64,000 nt of DNA from Chlorops oryzae (GCA_020466095.1 CM035806.1:2040602-2104601), one strand, 5' to 3'; shown: positions 11,345 to 24,424, counted from the stretch's first letter. Notes: generated from the letters alone by a model not told the origin. Numbers and translations are program-made.

Positions 11345-12581
11345 TAATAAATATCAGTTTTGCCAGATGACTTTTCCTGCGAAGTGAAGCTTCTTTTTTT
11401 ACATTTTCGCAAAGAAAAATATGCTAGATTCTCCCAAAACACTCCTTCTCCCCTTTCTAAATAACTTCCTCATCACTTTTTAATGTCTTTGTTGCTCGCT
11501 TTCCGAGATTTTTTTCACCTTTACAGATAAATGATGCTCGTACCCGAGTTCCTATATGATATTTTTCATTCGTAGTTTTTGGAAAATCCCCATCCAAAAA
11601 TAGGACATTTTAATTAGTAACAAAATAAAAGTCAAAAATTCTCCCAATATGTTGGTTTATTTGAAAGCATGCTTGCTTAGTGTCCTGGTGAACTTTCTCG
11701 TGAACTTTCTCGCATAATTTTTCAGTTGAAAACCCTAAGCAGCACTAAAAGCACTATATGAGCTCATGAATATCAACAAAATTTAGATCCTTTCGCGTCC
11801 TTTGAGCTGCAGGCAATCAATTTTACTTTTCACCGATTTTCAATAAGAGCCTCACTATTGCTATTTTGTACCTATTTTGAATAGAAAATTACCCTTGCGC
11901 CATCAAGAATGTGTTTCCGTTTCGATCTAATGAAGGCGCATTGATGTGCGCATTTTGCGCTAAAACTGGAGAAAAATCTTTCGACCCCACCCAATCAACA
12001 GAATTGTCATTGTCAGTCATCAAATGATGTTATACTTCGAATTTTCTAATACCATATCGGAAGAACACCCCGACGTATGCGTTATTTAAGCTTCGAAGCA
12101 TTTGCATTCATGGACAACACGTATACGACGTGCTGCACCATGCTCTAATGCAATTCAATCCAGCATTCCCCAGCAAGCGACCAGCGAATAAAGAATTTTC
12201 AAATCAAATTACGTCAATGGAAACATAAATCGAACATAAAAGTCTCAAAACTTATATGAGTACTTCTTCGGAGAGATTCACTGTGCGCGAATAGTTTAAT
12301 TCTAGAAAATAATGCCATAAAAACTTTTCAATCTGCGTTCCGTTAACGTTAATGCACTTAAGCATGTGGATAGGTCGTAAATAATAAGAGCACCAAAAAT
12401 TTTATGTCCATAAATGCGGCAGCGTCGTCGTCGTTTTATTATTGAATTGTTTTTTTTTTTTTTTCTTTTATTTCATCGCACGACTATTAAATCGGGTTTT
12501 TTATTTAATAGAAATCACTTCGGGCAGGGTTAAAAAATTTACTTTTCCGGCTCAAAGTCTCCAACATTTTTTAACTTTTTG
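11345..12581. other. Gene-free stretch
   Basis: No gene was supported. A short direct duplication GTGAACTTTCTC occurs at about 11,690-11,712. Confidence 0.5.
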
Positions 12582-12785
12582 GGGCCGTTTTCTCATCCTG
12601 TTTTTTTCTGTAAGTTCAATTATCCTGATGATAATTTCATATAGAACAAAATGGAGGAACTGGTCGCGTTTTGCGGACCCCGGGATAGACCGGGATAGTT
12701 AAACACGCAAGAAGAAGAAGAATTAGAAAATAAAAAAAAAAATAACTGGCAGATAGAGCTTAAATGTAGAATGAGAAAACGGCCC
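12582..12785. mobile_element. ~200-bp MITE with GGGCCGTTTTCTCAT ends
   Basis: The left end GGGGCCGTTTTCTCATCCTG and the complement of the right end GGGCCGTTTTCTCATTCTAC form a TIR. The right half (CAGATAGAGCTTAAATGTAG onward) recurs at 17,888-17,925, and the internal GGGATAGACCGGGATAGTT resembles 17,620-17,650. Confidence 0.6.
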
Positions 12786-13574
12786 TTAAAGGTTTAAACT
12801 TTTCAATGACAGTCTTCAGGCGAGCTTAAACCAGGTTTATTAAGGGTTAGAAGGTAAAAAAAAAGCGATTTTTCAAGAAAATTTTCCTCAGAATACCTTT
12901 AAAATTTATTAATCTAATAATTTGTACACATATTATGGTATATTTTAACTGTATTTTAAGACTTGCTATTAATAAAAATATTAATTTTGAAAGGTGCTAC
13001 AGCTGATCTCCGAAGCTCTTCTCAAAAAACACGTTTTGCGGTGACCACTATATCTCCGAACTGGATCCTCTCAAATTAAAAAACCAAACAGTTTTCGTTA
13101 AATTAATGGTAAATCTAGTACTTAATCGAAGAAATAAGAAAAATAAATTTTTTTGACAAAATGGCGTCTTCTCAAAAAATAAAAATCGATTTTTGATCAA
13201 AATTTCAGCATTAAAATGTTTATAAAAAAAATAAAAAAAATATTTATCGGTGAGAAAAAATCTTCGATTAATTACTAAAAAATATATTTTAGAAGCTTGT
13301 GTTTAAATTTGAGACCGTTTTTGAGTAATGTTGGTCACCGACTTTGAAAACACCATTTGGAGAAAAACGCATTTAAACGCAAGAAAAAAACGCATTATAC
13401 TTTCAAACTCTCTAAAACGCCTTTTAAAATATGCGTACAACTTCAAAAATATTCACCGGAACGATATGAAATATTCTGTGTGTATTCTTAAATATATGTA
13501 CGTTGAGAAAATAAAATAAAAAAAAAATCGATTTTTTGAAAATTCTAAGTGTATATAAGTAACCCCTTAATATC
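12786..13574. other. Gene-free stretch
   Basis: AT-rich. The motif AGCTTAAACCAGGTTTATTA at about 12,824 recurs near 57,920 and in part near 14,865, so a further small repeat is present. No exon was supported. Confidence 0.5.
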
Positions 13575-13820
13575 ATATGAAAATTTTTCAAAAATTCAAA
13601 CATAGTGAAAGCATTGGGTTGAGTTAAACTGGCATGAAGAGTAAAAGAATATATTGGAGATTTTAAATTTTCGAAGTTCCTAAGCCAAGTTGAAGACTAC
13701 GACCGTTAGGGTAAATTTCAACTCGGTTTAAGAACTTCGAAAATTTCATTTTCGAGTATATTCCAGTTTAACTCAATCATATATAATTGCTATATTTGAA
13801 TTTTTGAAAAATTTTCATAT
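13575..13820. repeat. Hairpin element with 26-bp perfect outer arms
   Basis: The outer arm starting ATATGAAAATTTTTCAAAAA is exactly complementary to the sequence ending at 13,820. Inner arms around GTTGAGTTAAACTGG and GAAATTTTCGAAGTTC also pair imperfectly, so the 246 bp can fold end to end. Confidence 0.75.
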
Positions 13821-13850
13821 ATAAAATTAATAAGAATGATTCCTAATAAA

Positions 13851-14697
13851 TAGAGCTCGGATATTGAATATTTTGAATTTTTTTGAATTTTTGAATTTTT
13901 TTGCATTTAACTGTGCTTTTTGAATATTTTATTCACTGAAGTAGGCTTTTTTTTGTTAATTTGACAATTCAACATTTTAATAGGCATACTAAAGCTCAAA
14001 ATCCAATATTGCGAGAGCCCGATGCGAGAGTGCGCGACGTCACGAAAATGTTTTGCGTGACGCATTTCAATCTCCAATGAGAGTTTTGCGTCACGCAGAT
14101 GATAGCATAATTTCGCTTCTAGTAATGCAATATTTGAACCGAGTACCAATCTAACGAGTACCGAGTACTCATAAAAATTATACGCTTATCACTTGAGTTT
14201 AAATTTTAATTCAAATTTTCAAAAATTTTCAAAATGAACCGAAGCTCGCGAAATATTTTAAAAGCTCTTTTTCACGGAACAGTGAACAGTTTTTGTTTTA
14301 TTAGTTTAAATGAGTACCCAATAGCGAGTACTCAAAAAATAGCTACATCATTAAACCCTGTCAAATTGCCTCGCAACGAGAAATATTCAATTTCTCAAAA
14401 TTTTCTCGCTACGAGATCTCGCAGTGCGCTACATTGGAGCTTGAGCCATACGATTGAATGTATTGAAATTTGTGTGCGTCTCGTCTCGCGCTCTCGCAAT
14501 GTTGGATTTTGTGCTTAATTCGAACTAATTTGGAATTTTTGACAGTGAATTTTTTGAATATTTTGAATTTTTTTTTTGAATTTTTTTTTTGAATTTTTTT
14601 TTGAATTTTTTTTTGAATTTTTTTTTAAATTTTTTTTTTTAATTTTTTTTGAATTTTTTTTTTTCATTTTTTTTACATTTTCAAATTCCGAGGCATA
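13851..14697. mobile_element. hAT-like element, TAGAGCTCGG family (847 bp)
   Basis: The left end TAGAGCTCGGATATTGAATA and the complement of the right end TATGCCTCGGAATTTGAAAA are flanked by the perfect 8-bp TSD CTAATAAA (13,843-13,850 and 14,698-14,705). The interior shares blocks with the element at 9,048 in reverse orientation, such as TTCACTGAAGTAGGC and the CGCGACGTCACGAAAATG region. No transposase motif was seen. Confidence 0.9.
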
Positions 14698-14705
14698 CTA
14701 ATAAA

Positions 14706-16928
14706 ATTAGGAATCATCCTGATGAAGGCGACAGCGAATTCGCCAAAATACGTATAGAGAAATACGCAAAATAAAGCGATCAAAATTAAAGTCAAAATTC
14801 CGAACATTTTTATTTCTTGAAATAATTTCAACGCAACAGACTCTCGAAAACACATCACATAATAAGCCAGGTTTAAACTCTCCCGAAGATTATCATTTGA
14901 AAGTGTAAGCCTTCACAAAGTTGAAAATACGTTGAAGACTTATGAGCCTCAAGACTTATTTTTTCACCTCAAAGCTTTGAAATTTTCGTGTCAATAAAAT
15001 TTACGAAAAAAAAAAAAGGGAAAAGAATGAAACAAAGAAAATTGAAACGAAGAGAAAAAAGGCATCCATCCCATATACATACTTGAAGCAATCAGAAAAA
15101 GGATCGCTTCTTAACTTCAAAGGAAGTGTGGAATTCTTTTGAGAGAATAACTTTTCTCTATGGAGGCGGAATGTGGAGGGGCAATGGAAAATGTTCGCAT
15201 CTATGTAAAATATTTTCCCCCCCATGCAGAGTGAGTGTTGCCTTTTCAAAGTGATTTATGAACGTAATAATGAAGCAAAGCAGCGGTTGAATGTACATAT
15301 TTACAACTTATTCCAAGGTGCTGAGACGTTCTTTCACTTTTTCATTTATACATAACTCAAGAGCGACCAAATTCGTCTTTTTTGATTCGAAAAGTAGAAA
15401 ACCGAGAGTCATGCTAAAAAAAAAAAAAAAATTATATTAAAAATTAAGAGAAATTAAATAATAATATTAAAAATAAAATGTGGTCATTTAAGCAAAGGAA
15501 AGAGACCCAATTTTGAAATTCCAAATGAACATTATATTGATTTAATAGCTGTTGGACATCAACTGGGCAGAGTTCAGAGGACGTTGAAGCTATTCCGTTA
15601 TTCGAATTCGATAACTACTCGTATTTCCACATGAAGCGTTGGCGGTTCCAACGTTGGCCGACGACCACGACGACGACGACAACGACTACGTTGTCATTGC
15701 CTTAAGTTAGCGTCGTGGAAAATTGTTCCCATAGCACCATGCCATAGGGGGACACACGCCATGGCCATTTAAATGCTAGACAAAATACAACGTGTATGAA
15801 TGAGCTAATGGTCGAATCAAAGAGCCTTATGAACTGAAACATTCTCATATAAAGAGCAACATGCAGAGACGTGCAGACGTGTAATGGACATACATAAGTA
15901 GGACGTCGTGGTCGTAGACGTCGCGCTGCGACCATGCGACAAGGAACAACAGGAATGAATCGTATCGAAAGAGCATGTTCTATACAATTACATACATGGA
16001 ATTTCCCAGGGCATAGATTAGTCACGTAAAACTTGCCCAAAAGAAAATTCGTGTTTTTTGTTTTTTTTTTTTTTTGATTCTATTTTTATTTTGTTCGTCC
16101 TGACTTGAGTTATCGACTGTAAACGACCACGTAAATAATTCATGCAATTATGCACGAAATGCAGTACCGAAAAACTAAGCCCGAAGAAAGCCATTTCGCT
16201 CTGACCCATCATGAGGAAGATATTCCAATGAAATTGAATTTTCGAATTCGACGTTCATGTCGACTTGTCTTCGTCGTCGTCGTCGTCGTATTCTCTTGAC
16301 TGGTCTACTTATAGTTGTAAGTATCGACTTTTGTTTGAGTTTGCCACTTAAGATGTTCCTCCGCCATTCCGCCATTGCTTGTGGTTTTAATGAGGCTCGT
16401 TGTTTTTTTTTTTTTTATTTATTTTGATAGACACCTGTTTGTTGGTCTTTTTTGGAAGGTCAGAAATGAAAAATGAACTTTCGGAGAACACGTAAATTCC
16501 TCAAAGCCAAACACCGAAGGAGGCATTCTTTTTATAAATTATTATTTACTTAGCTATCTTTGCTCGTGAATCATACTCAATTTTTTTTTTTTTTTGTATT
16601 TCGTTGGACTTGTGGGGACTGGAACAGAACCGAGCTAGCTCTACTTGTCTAAAGGAATTTTCTTGTGGCGGGTACTGGTAATTACTTGATGCCTTACTTG
16701 CGTGCATTAGCAAAAAATATTTATTGGTATTCTTTTTGGGAATCATTCGAACGAAATGCCTTGATGTGCTTGCTTCGAAATAATTATTATTGGCATGTGG
16801 CAAAGCGAGTCCAAATTTCATATTATTGGTCCTTTTGTAATTATTTTTTGAATGTCTATTATTTATAGTCTTTCTTTTTTTTTTATTTTTATTGGAATTA
16901 AGGTACATGCGATTTGTTTTTGGCAATA
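14706..16928. other. Gene-free stretch
   Basis: Includes a GC-richer CGACGACGACGACAACGAC run near 15,665-15,690 and a CGTCGTCGTCGTCGTC run near 16,272. No supported exon. The longest frame (16,546-16,983, minus) has no domain-like composition. Confidence 0.5.
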
Positions 16929-17558
16929 CACAGAGAAAAAAATCAATCAGAAAACTGGTCCAATCAAAAGGAGAAACATACAAAACGGCTTTAACAAGGA
17001 ATATTTTTATTTTAACAATTATTCTTAAAGATTTTCCCTTTGAATCAACAATATTTCAGGTTGAATTGACATGATAATTTTCAAAAATCCATTTAAATTT
17101 AAATTGTTGAACCAACCACTGACATAATTGAAATGACAAGATAATTTTTAAAATAAAGAAAAATTTCTAAAATATCGATAAAAGAAGAAATGTCACAACA
17201 AATTTAATTAACGTTCAAAACAAATGGCCACAGAGCTCTCTCCTGAACATAACCTAAAAAATAGCCATCGGATGGACTTCATCCGATTTCGTCACTCCGT
17301 TGTCGTGACTGCTTTCGCAATGCTTAAAAAGTTCTAAGATGAATAAATATCTTTGTATGTCCTATTTTATAAAGCAAATGAGAATTATACACAACGAAAA
17401 AAAAATGTAATTAAACATATTTCCATTCAAATCAACCAAAAAATGTTGTTGACCCAACCATTTTTCTTTTGAAATTTTCGTTCTGCTCGAAAATCAAAAG
17501 GACTGTGAATAACAATGCGCCTTTTATAAAAAAAAATCATGGTAAATTTCGCTCAGTG
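16929..17558. mobile_element. 630-bp CACAGAG/CACTGAG element, copy A
   Basis: Flanked by TA at both ends (17,027-style boundaries at 16,927-16,928 and 17,559-17,560). The ends are CACAGAGAAAAAAATCAAYC and (complement) CACTGAGCGAAATTTACCAT. The whole length matches the element at 21,808-22,442 in inverted orientation, which fixes the boundaries by comparison. CATCGGATGGACTTCATCCG lies internally. No coding potential; TA duplication with CAC termini fits a non-autonomous DNA transposon of uncertain superfamily. Confidence 0.85.
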
Positions 17559-18818
17559 TAGAAGTTTCGTACTTTCCTTCTTGTATTTTTTGTTTTTGTT
17601 CTGCATTGGTATCATCTTGCGGGATAGGCCGGGGACACTTGAACACGCAAGCCGAAAAATATTGATATTGTGTTTCGTCATAATGATAGAGAATTTTTTC
17701 TCTATAGCTTGGAACTCAAGATTCCAACATGAAGCTCTCGATTGACAGCTCGAATGAGAGTATCAAAATGCTTGATCGTAGCACCGTTGGCACTCTTGAT
17801 TTAAGGAAAAAAGGAAAATTTTAAAAGCCCATTATTAGGATTCTACATGGGATGGAAAAGTTGCTCCTTGTGACTGTGAAATTTAACCGGCAGATAGAGC
17901 TTAAAAGTAGGATGAGAAAACGGCCCTAAATCGAACTAATTTGGAATTTTTGACTTTGAATTTTTTTGAATTTTTTGAATATTTTTTGAATATTTTTTTG
18001 AATATTTTTTGAATATTTTTTGGAATTTTTTTTCATTTTTTTACATATTCAAATTCAAAATTAGCTTTAAAAAATTCGATATTTTGTTGGGCAAAAATTA
18101 TGAAAGTAATCGCAATCTAAAACATAAAAGGACTTTGTACTTAGATAGCTGAAATAATTTTGTACAATGAAGAGCAACGAGAATTTTCGTTCACACACTC
18201 CTCCTTCACCGTGTCTCAGAATCAAGCAAAATTTTTTCCATTAAAAAAGAATTTCTTTTTTCTTTCAATTTGAATCCTTTCACATTGTCCTTGATTTTGA
18301 CCTGATAGAGCGACACAGTCAACTAAAAAAAAAAAAAAAAAAAATATTGCGCAATTAAATGGCTAAAGTGATGGGAAAAAATTCTTTGGCCGATAATTAA
18401 TTCAAAAGGTCTTATGCCAATGTCAATGCTAATATAAAAAAAATTTCAACGAAGAAAAATTGAAACACTTAATCAATTCTGAGAAAAAATGTAGAGCAAA
18501 GAAGGAGGAGAAAAAATTACCAATAAATACTATTGATTTACTAAGGACAAAAGGCTAAGGACAAATTCCAATGGTTTTTTTTTTTCTCTCTCAACGTTTT
18601 CAACTCGGAAAATGTGGGTGGAAAACGTTTTACTGCGCGGCTTTAATGGCGTTCAACGACCGGCGTAATGTGCGATAAAAAAGATAATCGAACGCTTAAA
18701 TATGAAAAACTTTTTAAGCAGAAGAAACAAACAACAAAATAAATAAATAAAACAAAAACAAAAACAAAAGCAAAAACTTGCCGAAAAAGGAAAGAAATCG
18801 AAGAATTTTATTATTACT
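17559..18818. other. Gene-free stretch with repeat fragments
   Basis: 17,616-17,925 resembles the MITE at 12,582. 17,935-18,055 is a fragment of the AATTTTTTGAATATTTT subterminal region of the TAGAGCTCGG family. No exon was supported. Confidence 0.5.
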
Positions 18819-18878
18819 ATGCCTCGGAATTTGAATATGTAAAAAAATGAGAAAAAAAAATTCCAAAAAAAATTCAAA

Positions 18879-19622
18879 CAAGTAAGGGTGTTATAGTCAG
18901 GCAAGCGTGACAATAAAATACCCGACACAGACACACATGTTTAAATAATTTTTGAACCACGCCCAAAAAACAGGACCACTAAGAAGAATATTCAAGAGGT
19001 TTTTAAGGCTATTAGGGGCCCCATATACCGACTTTTGTTAAATTTCTTTATGAAAACCGCCCCTTTGCCACGCCCAATTTTCCATTTATTTTTGCAATCC
19101 TAATCGGAGGCTTAAATATACGCTCAAATTCTAAGTTTCATTGAAATATTTCGAAAAAATCAGATTTTGAGGCAGTTTTGAGATTTTTGTGACACACCCT
19201 AGTACTGGAGGTACCCTTAATAATGGACCGACCAAGGAAATTTTTTGAGAGAAAGTTTATGGCTACAAAGGAAGCATAAGTGCCAAATTTCGTTCAAGTC
19301 CCATTTGAATTTCGGGTGTAGGAGACAATTTTCGAAAACCGCCCTTCTGCCACGCCCATTTTTCCAATTTTTTTAAATCACAGTACTTGCCTTGAACATA
19401 TTCAAATATCAAATTTCATCAAAATATGTTGAAAAACTTCGATTTTAGAGCAGTTTTTGTGATTTTCGTAACAGACCCTAGTACTGGAGGTACCCCTAAA
19501 AATGGTCCGATCGGGTCCATTCTTGTTCTTACTCATGTATCTGTGAGTACGCATACCAAATTTTGTCGAGATAGCTCAACTCCTTCGATAAGAAAACTGT
19601 ATACAAACAGACAGACAGACGG

Positions 19623-19656
<34 letters not shown>

Positions 19657-19809
19657 AGGACGGACAGACAGACAGACGGACATATCGAATCTCCTGGTGA
19701 CGCTGATCATTTCTATATATATTTTGTATGGTCTATCTCGACTGGTTCTGGGTGTTACACACAACCACACAAACGCAATATACCCTTGACAAAGAGTGTG
19801 TCGGGTATA
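18879..19809. mobile_element. ~0.93-kb GTCGGGTAT repeat, copy 1
   Basis: It starts CAAGTAAGGGTGTTATAGTC, with AATACCCGACAC just inside, and ends GTGTCGGGTATA, giving a short inverted repeat near the ends. The interior contains two related blocks, each with CCTAGTACTGGAGGTACCC and TGCCACGCCCA, then a CAGA/GACAGACGG microsatellite. A near full-length second copy is at 48,613-49,470 and a fragment at 24,765-25,330. No coding sequence; class unresolved. Confidence 0.8.
19606..19681. repeat. (CAGA)n/(GACG)n microsatellite
   Basis: CAGACAGACAGACGGACAGA-type repeats inside the 18,879 element. The corresponding tract in the copy at 49,311-49,340 is much shorter. Confidence 0.9.
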
Positions 19810-19845
19810 AAAAAAATTCAAAAAAATTCAAAATATTCAAAATCC

Positions 19846-21807
19846 GTAAAACACGTTCTAAAAGTTTAACAATTTCTTTCGAATTTTGTTTGATTGATTC
19901 GGTTTCGGTTTTTTTTTTTTTTTTTTTTTTTTGCGAAAATTTGAAATTCAAATGAAAAATACTTTACTTTGAATGGCGGTTACTTTTCAAGTTAAATCAA
20001 AAGCGTTTGAATTTAAAGTTAGGATTTTCAATTTGAAGCCGAAACTTTTAAAAGTTCAAATTGTTTGTTTAAAAAGTTTTTCGTCACATTCCGAGCCTGA
20101 GAGCCGAGCCGAGCCGAGCCTCCTAACTTTAGAGCCGCTTTTCCTGAAACAACAAAGATAGCCTACGGATTTAGAAACTTTTCCATTATCAAAATCTTTC
20201 TAACATTCAAACCGCAATGTGGCTTTTCATTTATTTATGTAGGTATTTTTTTTATTTTTTTTTTTTTTTTATTTTTTTTTTTTATTTTTTTTTTTTTTTT
20301 TTGTCAAAGTTATTTGAAACAGCTTGCCTGGGGAGAAGTTTTAAACTGTTGCAGGTCATTAGGCATTGTCTCTTCTGTGTATGGGCTCACATACATACAC
20401 ATACAATGGCACAAGAGAGGCACACATACACTAACCCTTTAAAGGTTAAGAAAACCATTTAAAAAAAAATGTTTTCCCTTTTTGTAACTGGTTCATTGAA
20501 CTGTACACAACAAGAGGAGTCAACATTTTCCATTTCCATTTGATTTTCATTTTCCATTGCAAAAGTCTTTCGCTTGGCGCAATGACAGCAAATGCTGACC
20601 GATCGGATCATAATTAGAATTTCACTTGCACTTTTATCCCAGATACTCTAGCTAGAAACAACATCACACACACACACACACACACATAAATTCGCACTCA
20701 AAGCCATTCTGCATATCTAAATTTGTGTCTTCGGACTCGAGTGCAACGAAAAAGGCCAGAAGAGTCCCGCCGCCACTTGTTCGTGTCCCTTCACATGTGT
20801 GCGAGTGGGTGCATAAGTGTGAGTGCAGAGTGTGTGCATCTGGTTGATACTTTCTTGAATTCATCTTGGCCACTCCTCGGATGTGTCCAGAATATTTGAA
20901 TGCTACAGTAATTTATCAAAATAGAGCCTTTCGGGGCTTATGACATTTAACCCTGTACATGTTTTTCCTTAATTTAAAAATTTTTTTATTATTTTTTTTT
21001 TTTTTTTGTTTTTAGATTTTAATTTTTTTTAAATTTTTTTTAAATTTCGGTTTTATGCCAAGTCAACGCACTAAAAGAAATTCACACTCGTACACATGTT
21101 GAGGAACATATGCCCGCAATTATCGCATAAATGAACCCTAAAAAATATCTTATATGAATGACCACCGGAACCAAAATAATAATAAAAAAAAAAAAAATAA
21201 TGCGAACAAAAATAACAAAAAACAAGCAATGATAAAAGACAACAATGCAGAACAGGAGACGCTTCAATTACCACTGGCACCGCTTCAACACTTGTCTATT
21301 GACCTGGTTCCGGGACTACATATTTTGTGCGACACGACTTCGATGCCGATGCCGATGCCGCGTTATGTTTATCAGTGTTTTCGCTATCGAATCGCGGCTT
21401 TCCGTGTTTTGGTTGTTTCCGTCGCCGGGTCGTTGTTCTTACTGACTGACTGGACTGGACTGTGTGTAGCTTTCAATTCTTCTCACGATTGCTCCTGAAG
21501 TTTAAAACGATGGCGAAGCGCACGATGCGAAGCACAGCGAAGCCAAGTGGAGCGAAACGAAGCGAAGCGAAGGAAAGGAACAAGAGCAAAGTGAGCAATT
21601 GTGTCGTTGCATTGTGATATCGTTCGCCTGCTTTGCCTTGCCTTGCCTTGCATTGCATTGAGCGAGAGTATCTCAGAGATATGTACGTGATACTAGACTC
21701 TCTGTTTGACTTTTGACGAATAGCGCTACAGACCGCAAACGTATGAATACAAAGTAGGTTGTAACAACCAACGCTGTAGGAAGCAGCAGGTGTATTTTCT
21801 TTTACTA
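19846..21807. other. Gene-free stretch
   Basis: Poly-T tracts (19,909-19,932; 20,247-20,303), a (CA)n run at about 20,664-20,686, and a GAAGCGAAGCGAAGCG-like run near 21,557. No coding exon was recognised. Confidence 0.5.
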
Positions 21808-22442
21808 CACTGAGCGAACTTAACCATGATTTTTTTTTTGAAAGGGCGCATTGTTCATCACAGTCCTTTTGATTTTCGAGCAGAACGAAAATTTCAAAAG
21901 AAAAATGGTTGAGTCAACAAAATTTTTGGTTGATTTGAAAGGAAATATGTTTAATTACATTTTTTTTTCGTTGTGTATAATTCTCATTTGGTTTATAAAA
22001 TAGGAAATATAAGATATTTATTCATCTTAGAACTTTTTAAGCATTGCGAAAGCAGTCACACGACAACGGAGTGACAAAATCGGATGAAGTCCATCCGATG
22101 GATATTTTTGGGGTTATGTTCAGCAGAGGACTCTGTGGCCATTTGCTTTGAACGTTAAGTAAATTTGTTTTGACATTTCTTCTTTTATAGGTATTTTAGA
22201 AATTTTTTTTTTGTTTTAAAAATTATTTTGTCATTTCAATTATGTCCGTGGTTAGTTCAAAAATTTAAATCCAATTTTGAAAATTATGCCATTTCAACCT
22301 GAAATATGGTTGATTCAAAAGGAAAATCTTAATTTTTTCTAACAAGAAAAATTGTTAAAATTAAAAATATTCCTTGTTGAAGCCGTTTTGTATGTTTTTC
22401 CTTTTGATTTGACCAGTTTTCTGGTTGATTTTTTTCTCTGTG
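21808..22442. mobile_element. 635-bp CACAGAG/CACTGAG element, copy B (inverted)
   Basis: Flanked by TA (21,806-21,807 and 22,443-22,444). It matches 16,929-17,558 along its length in opposite orientation, with scattered substitutions and small indels, giving a pair of inverted copies about 4.2 kb apart. Confidence 0.85.
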
Positions 22443-23145
22443 TATACTGGTCCAAACTGGACTAGTGCTTTTCTATACCTACATATGTTATGCTGATTTT
22501 CTACAGAATTTTATATGGACAGGGGTATAGAAAAGAACTAGTACCGATGGCTTTTGTACTAGTAAAAGAACTAGTAAATAACTAGTTTCATTTGTTGCAG
22601 GGAAAGGTGTATTGAAAAATTTGTGAATAGGGGTAATTTATTGTTATTTTATAGAAAGAATTTATTACTTCTATATTTATAGTTTACTAAAATGTAGTAA
22701 AAAAAAAAATATATAAATCTCATCTGAGTCTATTTTTCATTTCGAATTCAATGAATTGAATTTCGATTACAGTCATTTGGGACATATGAAAAGCCAAATA
22801 TTTTAAGGACAAAATGAGCGGGTCCTTAACTATGCCATCCTATGTGCGAATGCGATTGTACTATAGATACCTAGCATAAGTATGTCTTACCACTAACTTT
22901 CAAATAGTGCCCTTAAATTTTGCATCAAATTTAAATTTTAAATTCAGAAATTTTTCTTCCAAATTCATTTTTAAGAAAAATATTTCACTCTCGAAATATC
23001 AGAAATATCATCCCATCCGATCAAAAACGAAATTTGTCTTCACAAAAGCCTATGAATTTCCCCGCAGATATTTGTAATCGATGGTAATGCAAAAAGTAAT
23101 TCAAAAGGCCTACTGTTAATGCATTACAAAATCGATTATATTTAA
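22443..23145. other. Gene-free stretch with a small palindrome
   Basis: CTAGTGCTTTTCTATACC (about 22,462) is nearly complementary to GGTATAGAAAAGAACTAG (about 22,524), and further ACTAGT words follow. Probably a small degraded element. Confidence 0.4.
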
Positions 23146-23539
23146 TGCTATAAACAGAATAAGGGCGTCAGCGAATACTCGCTCGACGTCGTTGCTTAAA
23201 ATACACACGGTTATACGAAGCTGCCCACAACACAGCGAATTTCGCCGCGTCAAAACGCCGCAATAGCTCTAATTCTAATGGTAGCGCCGGCGACTGGCGA
23301 ATAGCAGAATTTACACATCAGAAAACATATGCATTTGTATAAAATCTTTGAGATTTTGTTTCGAAAATGAGGGTTTGTACTTTCTGCTGGCAATGACTTA
23401 TATTTTCAATCATAGTTTTTTCCAAATTCTGAAAACAACATGAGTTCGCCATTCGCTGTCATTGTGTTCACCCGCGCGAATTTCTCGGCGTATTCGTCTG
23501 GCGAATATTCGCTTACGCCCTTATTCTGTTTATAGCATA
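23146..23539. mobile_element. ~394-bp MITE with ~38-bp TIRs (GCTATAAACAGAATAAGG)
   Basis: The left end GCTATAAACAGAATAAGGGC (then GTCAGCGAATACTCGC) and the complement of the right end (then GTAAGCGAATATTCGC) differ at about two positions in 38. No clear TSD. It sits inside or beside AATGCATTAC-rich repeat DNA. Confidence 0.8.
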
Positions 23540-23703
23540 ACACGGCGATGTTCTAGCGAATGTAATGCATGCCTATTTGCATTACCAGTTGTACGAAAAG
23601 TAATCGAAAATACCTGATATTGTAATGCATTACTATTTGCATACTCAAGTAATGCTATAGAAGTATGTAACGCTTTGCTTTGGGAGTGAACATATTAGGC
23701 AAC

Positions 23704-24278
23704 ACCCCAGCAGCGAACGTAATGCATTCTTCATTGATGGCTCATCGATTCTGAGGTAATGAACATACATTCCAGAATCCATTACCTCCCATATAAAACC
23801 AGCATTACATTTAACATTGGATGTCCTAGGCGGTAGGGGATAACGACTCCCTTCTGCATTACCTTGCATCGAAGGGGTAATCAAGTCGAGCTAGATTACC
23901 CGCTATAGCAGTGCTACATTACTTGTAGGACTTTACTCTTGCATTCCCTTTATCCTATTCGTAATTAGTGCTTTCCAGAGAAAATCATACACTACTGTAG
24001 GCTTATTAGTAAACAGCAATGAATCCATGAATGAGGTATTACAACACTAGGAATGGATTACATCTAGAATAGTAGGAGGAAAAAAGTAATGCAAATGCAT
24101 TACCTATGCATCGATTCTTCATCGATGAATCTGGTAATGGATTCTGAATTCTCTGCTGGGACATTACCTTTTCGATTACCTCTCCATGCAAATTTGTTCA
24201 ATTTACTTTGCATTCCTATTTCATCGATGAAAAAATGCATTACTTTGGTAATGCACTTCCTAAATAACTGCTGGGTTA
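23704..24278. mobile_element. Possible element with CCCAGCAG ends
   Basis: ACCCCAGCAG on the left and AACCCAGCAG on the complement of the right bracket about 575 bp rich in GTAATGCATT, GGTAATGGATTC and ATCGATGA motifs that recur in both orientations. The end match is short, so the boundaries are tentative. Confidence 0.4.
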
Positions 24279-24424
24279 ATAAAAGAAATATACACAATGT
24301 ATACCAACTTGTATATAGGTACTCGTAATATAATTAAATTCGCCCAATCAAAGGAAATTTCTCAAAAACCAACGCCTTCGAAAATTTCCATATCTTATCC
24401 ATCGATGTGGGCTTTATTTTTTTG

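Larger units (their letters stand above)
18819..19845. mobile_element. TAGAGCTCGG-family fragment split by another repeat
   Basis: It begins TATGCCTCGGAATTTGAATA, continues for about 60 bp, is interrupted by the element at 18,879-19,809, and resumes with AATTCAAAATATTCAAAATC. The right terminus is missing after AAAATCCG and no TSD was found. Confidence 0.65.

Noticed and set aside
19606..19681. CRISPR-like regular array
   Set aside because: A 4-bp microsatellite without spacers, in a eukaryotic repeat.
19426..19869. 147-residue frame across a transposable repeat
   Set aside because: It covers the CAGA microsatellite and block structure of a repeat whose other copies do not keep the frame.
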